Part shown: in pieces, positions 28,651 through 37,135 of the stretch
How positions within the stretch are numbered: position 1 is the stretch's first letter
Layout: each line of letters opens with the position of its first letter
DNA from: Niallia circulans
GTDB taxonomy: Bacteria; Bacillota; Bacilli; Bacillales; Cytobacillaceae
Direction: 5' to 3'
Length of the DNA: 64,000 bases
NCBI RefSeq assembly: GCF_003726095.1
Contig: NZ_CP026031.1
Coordinates: 2,604,001 to 2,668,000 of the forward strand
The notes under the pieces: generated by a model
Seen by the model: the letters and a program-made list of their open reading frames with translations, nothing else
Told to the model about the DNA's origin: nothing
Database searches by the model: none
Position numbers and translations under genes: made by a program

Positions 28651-30372
28651 TCACTTATGCAAATCAACAAAGCCTTTATAATAGGCATTTTTCTCACACA
28701 AATCATTATGTGTTCCCTCTGCTACAACATGGCCGTTATCAATAATGACAATGTTATCTGCACCTTGAACGGATTGTAAGTTATGTGCTATCTTAATAAT
28801 CGTCTTCCCATCCATTAAATTAGCTAGCGCTTCATTGATGTATCGTTCAGATTTTGTATCTAAATTGCTAGTTGCCTCGTCTAAAAGTAAATAATCAGGG
28901 TTGAGAATGAGAGCTCTTGCAATAGCAATCCTCTGCTTTTGACCACCCGACAGCCTGCTTCCTGCTTCCCCAACATCTGTATCAAAACCACTTGGACAGC
29001 TTTGAATAAATTCATAGGCATTTGCAAGTGTTGCAGCTCTGATCAGTTCCTTCTCGGATACTTCTCTTCTAGCTCCATAAAGGATATTGTCCCTAATAGT
29101 ACCAGATAGAATAGGACTACTTTGTGAAACATACACCATTGTCCTTCTCCATTCATCTAGATGGATATCTTTTACGTCCTGCGAGCCGAACATAATTGAT
29201 CCTGCTGTCGGTTCATAATATCTGGTAATGAGATTGAATATGGTTGATTTTCCAGCACCATTCCCACCTAAAATGGCAGTTACCTTTCCTTTTGGAACAG
29301 TAAAGCTTACATCATGTAAGATTTGGTGCTCATTATAGCCGAAGGCCACATTTTTAAAAATAATATCTTCTTCGCTTGGTCCAATTGCGATTTTTCTCTT
29401 GACCTGTTCTTCCTCTGCTTCCATGAGATTTGCAATGTTTGCAGTGGCGCCTTGTGCTCCCTTAATTGTCTGAAATTGCGACAATAGTTCATATAAGCCT
29501 GGCAGCATAATCATTGATAGATTGTTAAAAGTAACTAAATCACTCGTTTTAAACGTCCCATTCCTAACATAATAGGCTCCTACTGCAAAAATAATAATCA
29601 TAGAGAATGTAGTTATTAGGTTCCCAACTACTGCTTGAATTCCCCCCATAAAGGTTTTATATAGATCTGCCCTATACCTCGTTTTTATTGCTTCAATTCC
29701 ATCATTCAGCTCCTCATCCTCTGTAGCTTGAGCTTTTATATGCTTCATATTAATAAGATGTTCTGAAAAGTAATCTGTCATTACACCATAGGTATGAAAG
29801 ATCTTATATTGGATATTAAATTGAAGACGACCGATAAGCCAAAATATGAAAAATACCAAAGGAATCATTAATGCATACGTAAATGTAAGGGTTGGATTTA
29901 ATGAATACATACCGACTAAAGCTCCGAGAAAACTATATAGAGAAGCAAAAATACGAGTTACGATACTTGTTGCATCACTTGCAGTAGCTGCATCGTTCGT
30001 TATTCTTGAAACCAAGCCGCCCTGCTTTTTCTCGTTAACCACCTTCATCGTTGTTTTTAGAATTTTGTTTAAAAGAACAAATCTTAAACTACGATTTACT
30101 TTTTCATTTCCAAAAAGTTCTGCTCCACTTTGAACCATTCTCGCCAAAATAGTGGCAATTGTCAGTCCGACAAAAACATAAATTGCATTATCTTCAAAAA
30201 ATTTGCCTATTTGTATTTTAGTTTGAATTGGAGCTAGTTTTAAAGCTATCCATGTTAGGGATAATCCCGATAAAAATGATAAAATATATAAAATCCATGG
30301 TATTTTTATTTTTGCAAATATCTTCAAAAATGGTTTCCACTTCATTTTTAACGTTGTTTTAGAACTACTCAT
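28651..30372 (-). CDS. ABC exporter half-transporter B (TM plus ATPase)
   Basis: 573 residues: six membrane helices (to about 330) and an ATPase domain with Walker A GGNGAGKST, signature LSGGQKQRIAIARAL, Walker B YLLLDEATSNLD and H-loop KIAHNLQ. The switch histidine is thus present. It belongs to the MsbA/LmrA/BmrCD-like type IV exporters. I start at ATG 30372: GAGGAG lies seven bases upstream; the ATG at 30390 lies before that site. It begins almost on the stop of the partner gene, so a heterodimer is likely. Substrate unknown; the peptidase next door suggests peptides. Confidence 0.9.
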   Translation of the reverse strand: MSSSKTTLKMKWKPFLKIFAKIKIPWILYILSFLSGLSLTWIALKLAPIQTKIQIGKFFEDNAIYVFVGLTIATILARMVQSGAELFGNEKVNRSLRFVLLNKILKTTMKVVNEKKQGGLVSRITNDAATASDATSIVTRIFASLYSFLGALVGMYSLNPTLTFTYALMIPLVFFIFWLIGRLQFNIQYKIFHTYGVMTDYFSEHLINMKHIKAQATEDEELNDGIEAIKTRYRADLYKTFMGGIQAVVGNLITTFSMIIIFAVGAYYVRNGTFKTSDLVTFNNLSMIMLPGLYELLSQFQTIKGAQGATANIANLMEAEEEQVKRKIAIGPSEEDIIFKNVAFGYNEHQILHDVSFTVPKGKVTAILGGNGAGKSTIFNLITRYYEPTAGSIMFGSQDVKDIHLDEWRRTMVYVSQSSPILSGTIRDNILYGARREVSEKELIRAATLANAYEFIQSCPSGFDTDVGEAGSRLSGGQKQRIAIARALILNPDYLLLDEATSNLDTKSERYINEALANLMDGKTIIKIAHNLQSVQGADNIVIIDNGHVVAEGTHNDLCEKNAYYKGFVDLHK

Positions 30373-30376
30373 CATC

Positions 30377-32149
30377 TCACTCCTCTCCATGCTTCTCCAT
30401 CATTGCGCGATAATAGGCATTTGCTTCTATCAATTCTTCATGCGTACCGAAAGCAGAAACTCTTCCACTTTCTAAAACTATTATTTCATCAGCAACTTGC
30501 AAGGACTTTGAATCATGAGTGACCATGATGACAGTTCTCCCCTTCATTAAATTTTTCAGTCCAGTTAAAACCTGGTCTGCTGTATTAGCATCCAAATTTG
30601 CAGTTGCTTCATCCAGCAAAAGATATTTCGGGTCTTTCAAAATAGCTCTCGCAATTGCAAGCCGTTGTTTTTGCCCTCCCGAAAGATTATTCCCCATAGT
30701 TCCTACCTCAGTATCCAAGCCACTCTCTAACTTTTCAATAAATTCATAGGCATTTCCGAGTTTTGCGGCTTGAATAATTTCCTCCTCCCTTATTTCACGT
30801 TTGATTCCATAAAGAAGGTTTTCTCTTATCGTACCGGACATGATCCCACTATCTTGGGAAACATATGCAATGGATTGACGATAATGTTTGAGAGAAAAGC
30901 TATTAATATTTTGGTTTCCTAGTGTTATCTCACCCTCTAAAGGAGCATAAAACCTATCTATAAGATTTAAAATGGTTGTTTTTCCACAACCGCTTAAACC
31001 AACTAATGCCGTTATATTTCCTGCTTTAAAATTGCATGAAATATCTTTTAAGACTTGCTGTTCTCCAAAATTGAAGGAAACATTATGAAGCATAATATCT
31101 CCCTGAAGCAGATCATCATCTTTTCCTGTATAATATTCTTCTTCTGCTTGCTCTAAAAGTCTGCTGATTCTATCTGTGGCTCCTTGTGCTGTTTTAATCT
31201 GCGTCCAAATTCCTGCTTTCGAATTAATAATAGTCGTTAAATTTCCCACATAGAGAAAATACGCTGTCCACATTGTCGTAGTAATCTCACCATTATTCAA
31301 AAGGGTTATCCCAATTACTACAATCAACACTGTCTGTCCCAATGTGACAAGGGAAAGTGCTGGAGTAAAAAGTATGCCAATCATCCCATTGGATATACTC
31401 GCCTTATATAATTGATCAATTGCAGCTTTTCCCCGCTCATTTTCTTTGTTTTCTTTAGCAAAAGATTTAATCAGCGGTACATTTGACACTAATTCAGCTA
31501 GCACTTGGGTTAGTCTGGATACTCTATACTGCTCTTTTCTTTTTGTTTTAAATTGTAATCTTCCAAAAACGATGCTAATTATAATTAGAATTGGTATAAC
31601 TACTAATATCGAATACATCAATTTAATGTCATAATTGGCAAGCTGTTTTGCCGTTTCATAGGTGAGATAAAGTGTTGTAATTTCTCCAATCAACGTCTGC
31701 ATAACTAAACTGCTTATTATTCCTGTATCAGTTGTAATACGGCTTACCATCTCTCTTGGTTTACTTTTATCAAAAAACTCGACTGGAAGGCACAACATTT
31801 TTTTCCAAAGCATTTTTCTTAGATTCATATCAATTTTGGCCTCAGCAATTCCTTGTGCTATACTAGACAGCTGCCCAATCAAGCTTGAAAGAATCGTTGC
31901 GGACACTAACGACGTAACAAGGGTAACACTAACATTGCCGTTAAATAATTCTGCAGTATATGAGGGCACCATAATGCCAATTTTTACTGCAAACATCATG
32001 ATAAGGATATAGGCAAGTATCCATACATACGGAAGGTGTGATTTCCAGATTAGCTTTATAAACCTTTTCCAAATTCCTTTATCTAAATTCCCCGGCTTTT
32101 TCTCAGTAACTATAGCCATCTTTTTATTCGTCTTTAAAGGTACTGACAC
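30377..32149 (-). CDS. ABC exporter half-transporter A (TM plus ATPase)
   Basis: 590 residues: cytosolic head (to about 35), six membrane helices, Walker A GLSGCGKTT, signature LSGGQKQRLAIARAI, Walker B YLLLDEATANLD, H-loop VTHDSKS. It differs clearly from its partner, so it is not a recent duplicate. GTG start at 32149 after GGGGGG with 8-base spacing. It is the first intact gene after the sigma-54 promoter at 32500-32516, about 350 bp away. Confidence 0.9.
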   Translation of the reverse strand: MSVPLKTNKKMAIVTEKKPGNLDKGIWKRFIKLIWKSHLPYVWILAYILIMMFAVKIGIMVPSYTAELFNGNVSVTLVTSLVSATILSSLIGQLSSIAQGIAEAKIDMNLRKMLWKKMLCLPVEFFDKSKPREMVSRITTDTGIISSLVMQTLIGEITTLYLTYETAKQLANYDIKLMYSILVVIPILIIISIVFGRLQFKTKRKEQYRVSRLTQVLAELVSNVPLIKSFAKENKENERGKAAIDQLYKASISNGMIGILFTPALSLVTLGQTVLIVVIGITLLNNGEITTTMWTAYFLYVGNLTTIINSKAGIWTQIKTAQGATDRISRLLEQAEEEYYTGKDDDLLQGDIMLHNVSFNFGEQQVLKDISCNFKAGNITALVGLSGCGKTTILNLIDRFYAPLEGEITLGNQNINSFSLKHYRQSIAYVSQDSGIMSGTIRENLLYGIKREIREEEIIQAAKLGNAYEFIEKLESGLDTEVGTMGNNLSGGQKQRLAIARAILKDPKYLLLDEATANLDANTADQVLTGLKNLMKGRTVIMVTHDSKSLQVADEIIVLESGRVSAFGTHEELIEANAYYRAMMEKHGEE

Positions 32150-32160
32150 TCGATTATCCC

Positions 32161-32470
32161 CCCAACTTTACCAAAAAAGCATTTTAGAAGATGAATTAAA
32201 AATTATTTTTTTACAGTTTCATTCCTTGCTGTAAGGAGTGGCCAAAGATCAAAGAAATAACTCCATTTTCTTCTAATTTTTCCAGTGATTATTGATTAAA
32301 AAGACATCCTGCACTTCAAAAGAGATTCTCTAATAATATTTTTACTCTGTTTTAATTTACCGCCTTCTACTCCTAAACCCGTTATAACTTTTCCAACATT
32401 ACTTCATGACGAAGGTAATAGCTACTGCAAAGCTATTCGTCGATTCCTTTAGATACTTCCTCCTCCTTGT
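32161..32470 (-). pseudogene. Shattered reading frame between a sigma-54 promoter and the exporter genes
   Basis: Downstream of the sigma-54 promoter an ideal ribosome binding site, AAGGAGGAGG (about 32468-32459), is followed by GTA, not a start codon, then SKGIDE and a stop. Protein-like pieces continue in shifting frames: NSFAVAITFVMK, then SNVGKVITGLGVEGGKLKQS and KNIIRESLLKCRMSF, then SLEKLEENGVISLIFGHSLQ. I read this as a decayed gene of about 90-100 codons. The pieces faintly recall the NifX/dinitrogenase-cofactor fold, but that is a guess. It could instead be untranslated RNA. Confidence 0.4.
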
Positions 32471-32499
32471 AAATTACTACCTCTTTATTAATATATCAA

Positions 32500-32516
32500 T
32501 GCAATAATTGTGCCAA
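32500..32516 (-). promoter_or_regulatory. Sigma-54 (-24/-12) promoter of the exporter/peptidase unit
   Basis: Minus strand TTGGCACAATTATTGCAT: -24 TGGCAC and -12 TTGCAT, GG to GC separated by 10 bp. This fits the RpoN consensus TGGCAC-N5-TTGCW exactly. Confidence 0.9.
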
Positions 32517-32631
32517 ATTTTATAATAAACAAAAAATTCTCAATATTACACCTTGATGATTATATGTATTTAATATTACCTATGTGTTTTTTAAGTAAAT
32601 TTTGTAAAGCTATAAAAAATTCAGCTGTCAC

Positions 32632-32671
32632 TTTCTCAACCATGAAAGAAGTGATTATCAATTATGAGAAA
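32632..32671. promoter_or_regulatory. Candidate enhancer (UAS) for the sigma-54 activator, copy 2
   Basis: TTTCTCA-N4-TGA (32632-32645), 12 bp, TCA-N4-TGAGAAA (32658-32671). The geometry, arms and spacing equal the copy at 37096-37135. It lies 116-171 bp upstream of the -24 element, in the usual range for enhancer-binding proteins. Confidence 0.8.
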
Positions 32672-32746
32672 TACTGAAATTAGAAGCTTTAATAATGAAT
32701 ACATATTCCGAATTAAGCGGTGGTTTTATTGCTTATTCTTAAAATA

Positions 32747-32794
32747 AAACACCCAAAAAGTTAGACTTTCTTCTCTAACATTTTGGGTGCAGTA
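32747..32794 (-). terminator. Terminator after the CNPC thioredoxin gene region
   Basis: Minus strand CACCCAAAA-T-GTTAGA and TCTAAC-T-TTTTGGGTG form a stem of about 15 pairs with an 8-base loop, followed by TTTTATTTT. It is 141 bp past the thioredoxin stop and separates the two sigma-54 units. Confidence 0.85.
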
Positions 32795-32934
32795 TATCAC
32801 TGTATAAATAACTCGAATAATTGATTAAAAACTTATTCAAGTTGGGATTTTCGAATATTTACAAGCGCAGCGACCACATGAACTGCTAAAATAACTCGTA
32901 CTCCTATATCTATTAACAACTAAACAATACAACT

Positions 32935-33249
32935 TTAGTAGTAGTATTTTGAGATTTTTTCTTTTATTTCTTCCTCTCTCAATACTCCTATATGACGTTC
33001 TACCTCTTCCCCATCTTTCATGAAGACGATAGTAGGTACTGCCATAATGCCAAATTTCTCACTCATTTCTTTTTCATCAGTAATATTAACTTTAACAGTA
33101 TTAATAAAAGGTAAATCTTTATCCACTTCCTCTAAAATCACTGCTAAAATCTTACATGGATTACATGTATCTGAATAAAAATCAACTAACGCAAATCCCT
33201 CACTAGTTAATTGATCAAAATTGTTATTATTTCCTTTTCTGATTGCCAT
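32935..33249 (-). CDS. Thioredoxin with CNPC active site
   Basis: 104 residues, complete thioredoxin fold. The active site is Cys29-Asn-Pro-Cys32 in DFYSDTCNPCKIL, where ordinary thioredoxin has WCGPC; the Trp is replaced by Thr. The cis-Pro loop is MAVPTIVF and the glycine before the last helix is retained (HIGVLREEE). The altered dipeptide and missing Trp should change redox potential and partner choice. It follows the trigger-factor-like gene by 22 bp and probably shares its transcript. GGAGGG precedes the ATG. Confidence 0.9.
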   Translation of the reverse strand: MAIRKGNNNNFDQLTSEGFALVDFYSDTCNPCKILAVILEEVDKDLPFINTVKVNITDEKEMSEKFGIMAVPTIVFMKDGEEVERHIGVLREEEIKEKISKYYY

Positions 33250-33271
33250 AATCGTCCCTCCATTTTCACTT

Positions 33272-34213
33272 TTATTTTACTAATAATTTATTTTGTTCAA
33301 AAGCTTCTTTAAAAAAGCCAGCTATCTTTTCATGTGCATAAGCTGAATAGGAATAGGTTAAATAGTTGAAATATGGGAATAACTTCTTTGATTCACTTAA
33401 AGAATAGTTTTTATAATATTCGCTGCTTTCAAATGATGATTCATAGGTAGATTCATTGAAAGTTACATTATCATCTTGTGCAATCGACAACCCTATTAGC
33501 GCTCTTTTAAGGTAATTTGGGTATCTATTATTTTTATATTCTACCTCAAATGCTGCCAATGAGGGCTCGCCAATTCTTTGCCCAATTTCCATCTCCGTCA
33601 TTTCCTCTAAAACTTTCCCTTCTTCTTGACTAAGAAAAGTCATCTTAGAAACATCGCCTTCAAATAGTCGATTGATGTCCTCTTTGCTAATTTCGAACTC
33701 TGAAATTTCCATTACCCTATCGATAACTTTTTCAGCTACTTCAGACACCTGCTGACTTACGATTGTGTCAAATAAATAATCTTTGTAATCTTCTACAGTT
33801 AAAACGCCGTCAATATTCTCTTCTCTGATTAATTCATCTGTTAACTCTGGTATTTTTTTTCTTTCAATCTTCGTTACTATTGTTTCAATAATATCTCCGT
33901 TTAATTTAATTAACTCCATCTGATTAGGAATCATATTGACAATTTGCTCTTCAAACGAGCTATTAAATAAATTGGACCCTACTACCACTGGGAGACTTTT
34001 CTTATTGAATTTTTCAGTAGCACTTGCCAAATTTAACGTAACTAGATCTCCTTTTTTTACATAATCAGCTACTTCTTCATATTCTGAATACTTATTAACT
34101 ACTTTAGATAAAGATTGGATAATTTTGTTCTTTACCTCAAGTGCTTGTGTAGGTAAATCAAATATTTCAATTGTTCTGAAATCTTCAACTTTAATTATTT
34201 TTGATCTAAACAA
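33272..34213 (-). CDS. Trigger-factor-like FKBP/chaperone protein lacking the ribosome-binding domain
   Basis: 313 residues. Residues about 50-115 resemble the FKBP-type domain of trigger factor: DYVKKGDLVTLNL, LPVVVGSNLFNSSFEEQIVNMIPNQMELIKL. The C-terminal helical arms follow, with IPELTDELIREENIDGVLTVEDYKDYL and EISEFEISKEDINRL, again trigger-factor-like. The N-terminal ribosome-docking domain (GFRxGKxP) is absent. It is thus probably a dedicated folding factor for particular clients. TTG start at 34213; an in-frame TGA stands two codons upstream, so no earlier start is possible. The FKBP aromatic residues are poorly kept, so prolyl isomerase activity is uncertain. Confidence 0.75.
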   Translation of the reverse strand: MFRSKIIKVEDFRTIEIFDLPTQALEVKNKIIQSLSKVVNKYSEYEEVADYVKKGDLVTLNLASATEKFNKKSLPVVVGSNLFNSSFEEQIVNMIPNQMELIKLNGDIIETIVTKIERKKIPELTDELIREENIDGVLTVEDYKDYLFDTIVSQQVSEVAEKVIDRVMEISEFEISKEDINRLFEGDVSKMTFLSQEEGKVLEEMTEMEIGQRIGEPSLAAFEVEYKNNRYPNYLKRALIGLSIAQDDNVTFNESTYESSFESSEYYKNYSLSESKKLFPYFNYLTYSYSAYAHEKIAGFFKEAFEQNKLLVK

Positions 34214-34294
34214 AAATCAACACATCCTTATAAGTTTTTCGAAGGTTTCAATCTATTAGTAAGAATGAAACTATCGTAAAATGATAAATTCACT

Positions 34295-35770
34295 TTATTT
34301 CGAATCATCAAAACAAAAATCATATTTATCTAGTTTTCTGTATAATGTCGCAAGGGAAATTTGTAATTCCTCTGCCACTTTCCCTTTATCTTTCTTATAA
34401 TCTTCTAAAACAAAATAACTTTGTAGTATCTTTTTCTCATATTGAGCAATCATTTGTTCCAAACTTAATCGCACATTTTGCATACCAGCTGTTTCTTGAA
34501 GATAATCTGGTAAATCATGAAAACCAATGATATCCGATTCGGCCATATTGACCATATATTCTATGGCATTTTCCAATTGTCTTATATTCCCTGGCCATTC
34601 ATATTGAAGGAACCATTTCTCTAAATTAGGATCGAGCTTCATTTGTTCCTTGTTTAAAAGCTGACAATGTTTCCGAATAAAATATTTACAAAATAGAGTA
34701 ATGTCTGATTGTCTCTCACGGAGTGGCATCGTATATAATGGAATAACATTCAAACGGTAATACAAATCTTCTCTGAATCTTCCTTCTTGTAGCATGCCTT
34801 CCAAATTTCGATGTGTTGCTGCAATGACTCTTACATCTATTGGTATTGAGGACTTTCCACCAATACGTTCAATTTTTCTTTCTTGTAAGACACGTAATAA
34901 CTTTGGCTGTAAAGAAATTGGCATATCCCCTATTTCATCTAAGAATATTGTCCCCTTGTCCGCCAGTTCAAACTTTCCCTTTTTTCCTTCTTTTTTCGAA
35001 CCTGTAAAGGAGCCTCCTTCATAACCAAACAATTCACTTTCAAGCAAGGTTTCTGGAATTGCAGCACAATTTATTGCTATAAATTGATGATTCTTCCTAT
35101 AGCTTTCATTATGAATGGCACGTGCTATTAATTCCTTTCCAGTACCGCTCTCTCCTCTGATTAATACAGTGGAAAGGCTGTTACTTACTTTCTTAGCTTT
35201 TTGAATTAGATTCTTTAGGCCTGTTTCATTACCAATAATACTTCTAAAGTTAACTTCATCACTATTTATTAGTCTATTATGATAAGGTGCTTGTAGCATA
35301 TTTAATTTTGTTGCCAGTTCCTTGCTGAAATCGATTAATTCGCACATGTAATTTTCAAGATTCAATCTTATTTTTTCTTTGTGTTCATTTGAAAAACCTA
35401 TAATGCTAATAACTCCTATCACACTATCTTGATCTTTTATGGGATAGGCAATCGCTCCATATCCAACACATTCATTATTATATTTGCAATTTTTACAGCC
35501 AAGTTCACTAATCTTTGAATCATAAATAACATAAGGCTCTAGATTATTCAAAACTCTTTGAACTACTACATTATTTCTTCCATCACCAAAACTATTTTGA
35601 TAGCGCCCTGTTCCGCTTATTATTTCGCCATTTTCATCATGCACCACTACATCAAATTTCAGAGATTCAGAGAATTTCTGTACCATTTCGTCAAATCCCA
35701 TTTCGTGTCTGACTTCATACTCAACGTTCTTTACAATATTTATTAAATGCGAAAGTCTTTCTAATTTCAC
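34295..35770 (-). CDS. Sigma-54-dependent activator with Cys-cluster sensor domain
   Basis: 491 residues. Residues 1-150 are a GAF/PAS-like sensor with a cysteine cluster GCKNCKYNNECVGYG (Cys92, Cys95, Cys101), reminiscent of metal- or redox-sensing and of the PrdR/CdaR-type domains. AAA+ domain: Walker A GESGTGKE (206-213), sigma-54 contact loop GSFTGS (253-258, canonical GAFTGA), Walker B GTIFLDEIGDM. C-terminal Fis-type helix-turn-helix KGKVAEELQISLATLYRKLDKY. GTG start after AAAGGGGTG. It follows the lyase gene by 39 bp and is likely autoregulated from the same promoter. Confidence 0.93.
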   Translation of the reverse strand: MKLERLSHLINIVKNVEYEVRHEMGFDEMVQKFSESLKFDVVVHDENGEIISGTGRYQNSFGDGRNNVVVQRVLNNLEPYVIYDSKISELGCKNCKYNNECVGYGAIAYPIKDQDSVIGVISIIGFSNEHKEKIRLNLENYMCELIDFSKELATKLNMLQAPYHNRLINSDEVNFRSIIGNETGLKNLIQKAKKVSNSLSTVLIRGESGTGKELIARAIHNESYRKNHQFIAINCAAIPETLLESELFGYEGGSFTGSKKEGKKGKFELADKGTIFLDEIGDMPISLQPKLLRVLQERKIERIGGKSSIPIDVRVIAATHRNLEGMLQEGRFREDLYYRLNVIPLYTMPLRERQSDITLFCKYFIRKHCQLLNKEQMKLDPNLEKWFLQYEWPGNIRQLENAIEYMVNMAESDIIGFHDLPDYLQETAGMQNVRLSLEQMIAQYEKKILQSYFVLEDYKKDKGKVAEELQISLATLYRKLDKYDFCFDDSK

Positions 35771-35809
35771 CTTTTCACACCCCTTTAGTATTTAACTACT
35801 TGTAAAATA

Positions 35810-36982
35810 CTATATCTGTGATAGTGCTTGGTGTAAATCAGAAATTATATCTTCTGTCTCCTCTAAACCAGTAGATAATCGAATTAAGCCGTCAGTAATA
35901 TTACATTTTAATTTCTCCATCTGCGGCATAGAAGCATGAGTCATAGAGGCTGGATGTTGAACAAGTGTTTCAGGATCACCTAAACTAAAAGAAATTAGTG
36001 CCAATTGCAAAGAATCAATAAATTTCTTTGCCGCACAATATCCCCCTTTCACTTCAAACGATAACATTCCCCCCATATCTTTCATTTGCGCTTTAGCAAG
36101 TGCATGTTGTGGATGTGAAGTTAATCCAGGATAATATACTTTTTCAATAGAAGGATGAGTTTCCAGGAATTTTGCAATCATCATTGCACTTTGGCAATGC
36201 TGCTTCATTCTTACGCCTAGTGTTTTCAAACCTCTATCAATAAGAAAGGAGTCCCAGGAATTCAATACTTGACCTAAATCTCCAACTATATTTTGATGAA
36301 TAAATTGGATGGACTCTAAATCTCCAATTATAAAACCTGCAATTACATCTCCATGGCCATTCAAATACTTAGTAGCACTATGAACAACCAAATCTGCTCC
36401 CATTTTCAAAGGCTGTTGTAAATAGGGAGTCATAAAAGTATTATCAATAATGACTTTAATATTATATGAGTGTGCGAGATCAGCTAATTCACGAATATTT
36501 AAGATTGTGAGACAAGGGTTTGATGGTGTTTCGATAAATAAAACTTTTGTGTTAATCTTTATTGCCTGCTCGACTTCTCGTAAATTAGTACAGTCAACAA
36601 AATCTGTTTCTATACCAAATCTTGGAGCCAAAGTTCTTAGAAACTTATAACTTCCTCCATAAACATCTTTCGTGCAAATTACATGGTCCCCACATTGAAG
36701 AAATGCTAATAAGGTGCTTGATATCGCCGCCATCCCACTACTAACCCCAAGAGCCGCCTCCCCCCTTTCCAAAGAGGCAATTTTTTTTTGGAGATTATTT
36801 GTTGTTGGATTTCCATATCTTCCGTAATAGGTTCCTTTAATTTCACCTGAAACAGTTGCTATTGCAGTTTCTGTATCAGGAAAGGAATACCCAACAGCAG
36901 GAATAATCTTCGTTACAATAGGACCTGTTTTCTTATGATCTGGCTGACCGTGAATTAAGGTTGTGCAATCTTTCCAATTCAT
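35810..36982 (-). CDS. PLP-dependent Cys/Met metabolism enzyme (methionine gamma-lyase / cystathionine gamma-synthase-like)
   Basis: 390 residues, fold type I PLP enzyme. PLP lysine Lys205 in VVHSATKYLNGHGDVIAG, cofactor-binding YGRYGNPT and SSGMAAI, C-terminal THASMPQMEKLKCNITDGLIRLSTGLE typical of the MGL/CGL group. The position of Cys116, important for methionine gamma-lyase specificity, is Gly110 here (DVYGGSYKF), so gamma-elimination of another substrate such as homocysteine or cystathionine is equally possible. Preceded by AAAGGAG and, 30-45 bp upstream, a perfect sigma-54 promoter, which is unusual for this family in Bacillus. Confidence 0.9.
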   Translation of the reverse strand: MNWKDCTTLIHGQPDHKKTGPIVTKIIPAVGYSFPDTETAIATVSGEIKGTYYGRYGNPTTNNLQKKIASLERGEAALGVSSGMAAISSTLLAFLQCGDHVICTKDVYGGSYKFLRTLAPRFGIETDFVDCTNLREVEQAIKINTKVLFIETPSNPCLTILNIRELADLAHSYNIKVIIDNTFMTPYLQQPLKMGADLVVHSATKYLNGHGDVIAGFIIGDLESIQFIHQNIVGDLGQVLNSWDSFLIDRGLKTLGVRMKQHCQSAMMIAKFLETHPSIEKVYYPGLTSHPQHALAKAQMKDMGGMLSFEVKGGYCAAKKFIDSLQLALISFSLGDPETLVQHPASMTHASMPQMEKLKCNITDGLIRLSTGLEETEDIISDLHQALSQI

Positions 36983-37009
36983 ATATTAATCTCCTTTCAT
37001 TAATTATCC

Positions 37010-37027
37010 TTGCAATATCCGTGCCAA
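37010..37027 (-). promoter_or_regulatory. Sigma-54 (-24/-12) promoter of the lyase-activator unit
   Basis: Minus strand TTGGCACGGATATTGCAA matches the RpoN consensus YTGGCACGR-N3-TTGCW. It is 28 bp upstream of the lyase start. Confidence 0.93.
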
Positions 37028-37095
37028 TATTTTTAAATTTTTATTTTTTTAAATTCCCAGTAGAACTAGATATTTCATTGGCAGTTTTATTACTC

Positions 37096-37135
37096 TTTCT
37101 CATGCTTGAAAAGCACTTATGTCAACCATGAGAAA
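37096..37135. promoter_or_regulatory. Candidate enhancer (UAS) for the sigma-54 activator, copy 1
   Basis: TTTCTCATGCTTGA (37096-37109), 12 bp, TCAACCATGAGAAA (37122-37135). The second arm is nearly the exact reverse complement of the first. It lies 69-108 bp upstream of the -24 element. Confidence 0.82.
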
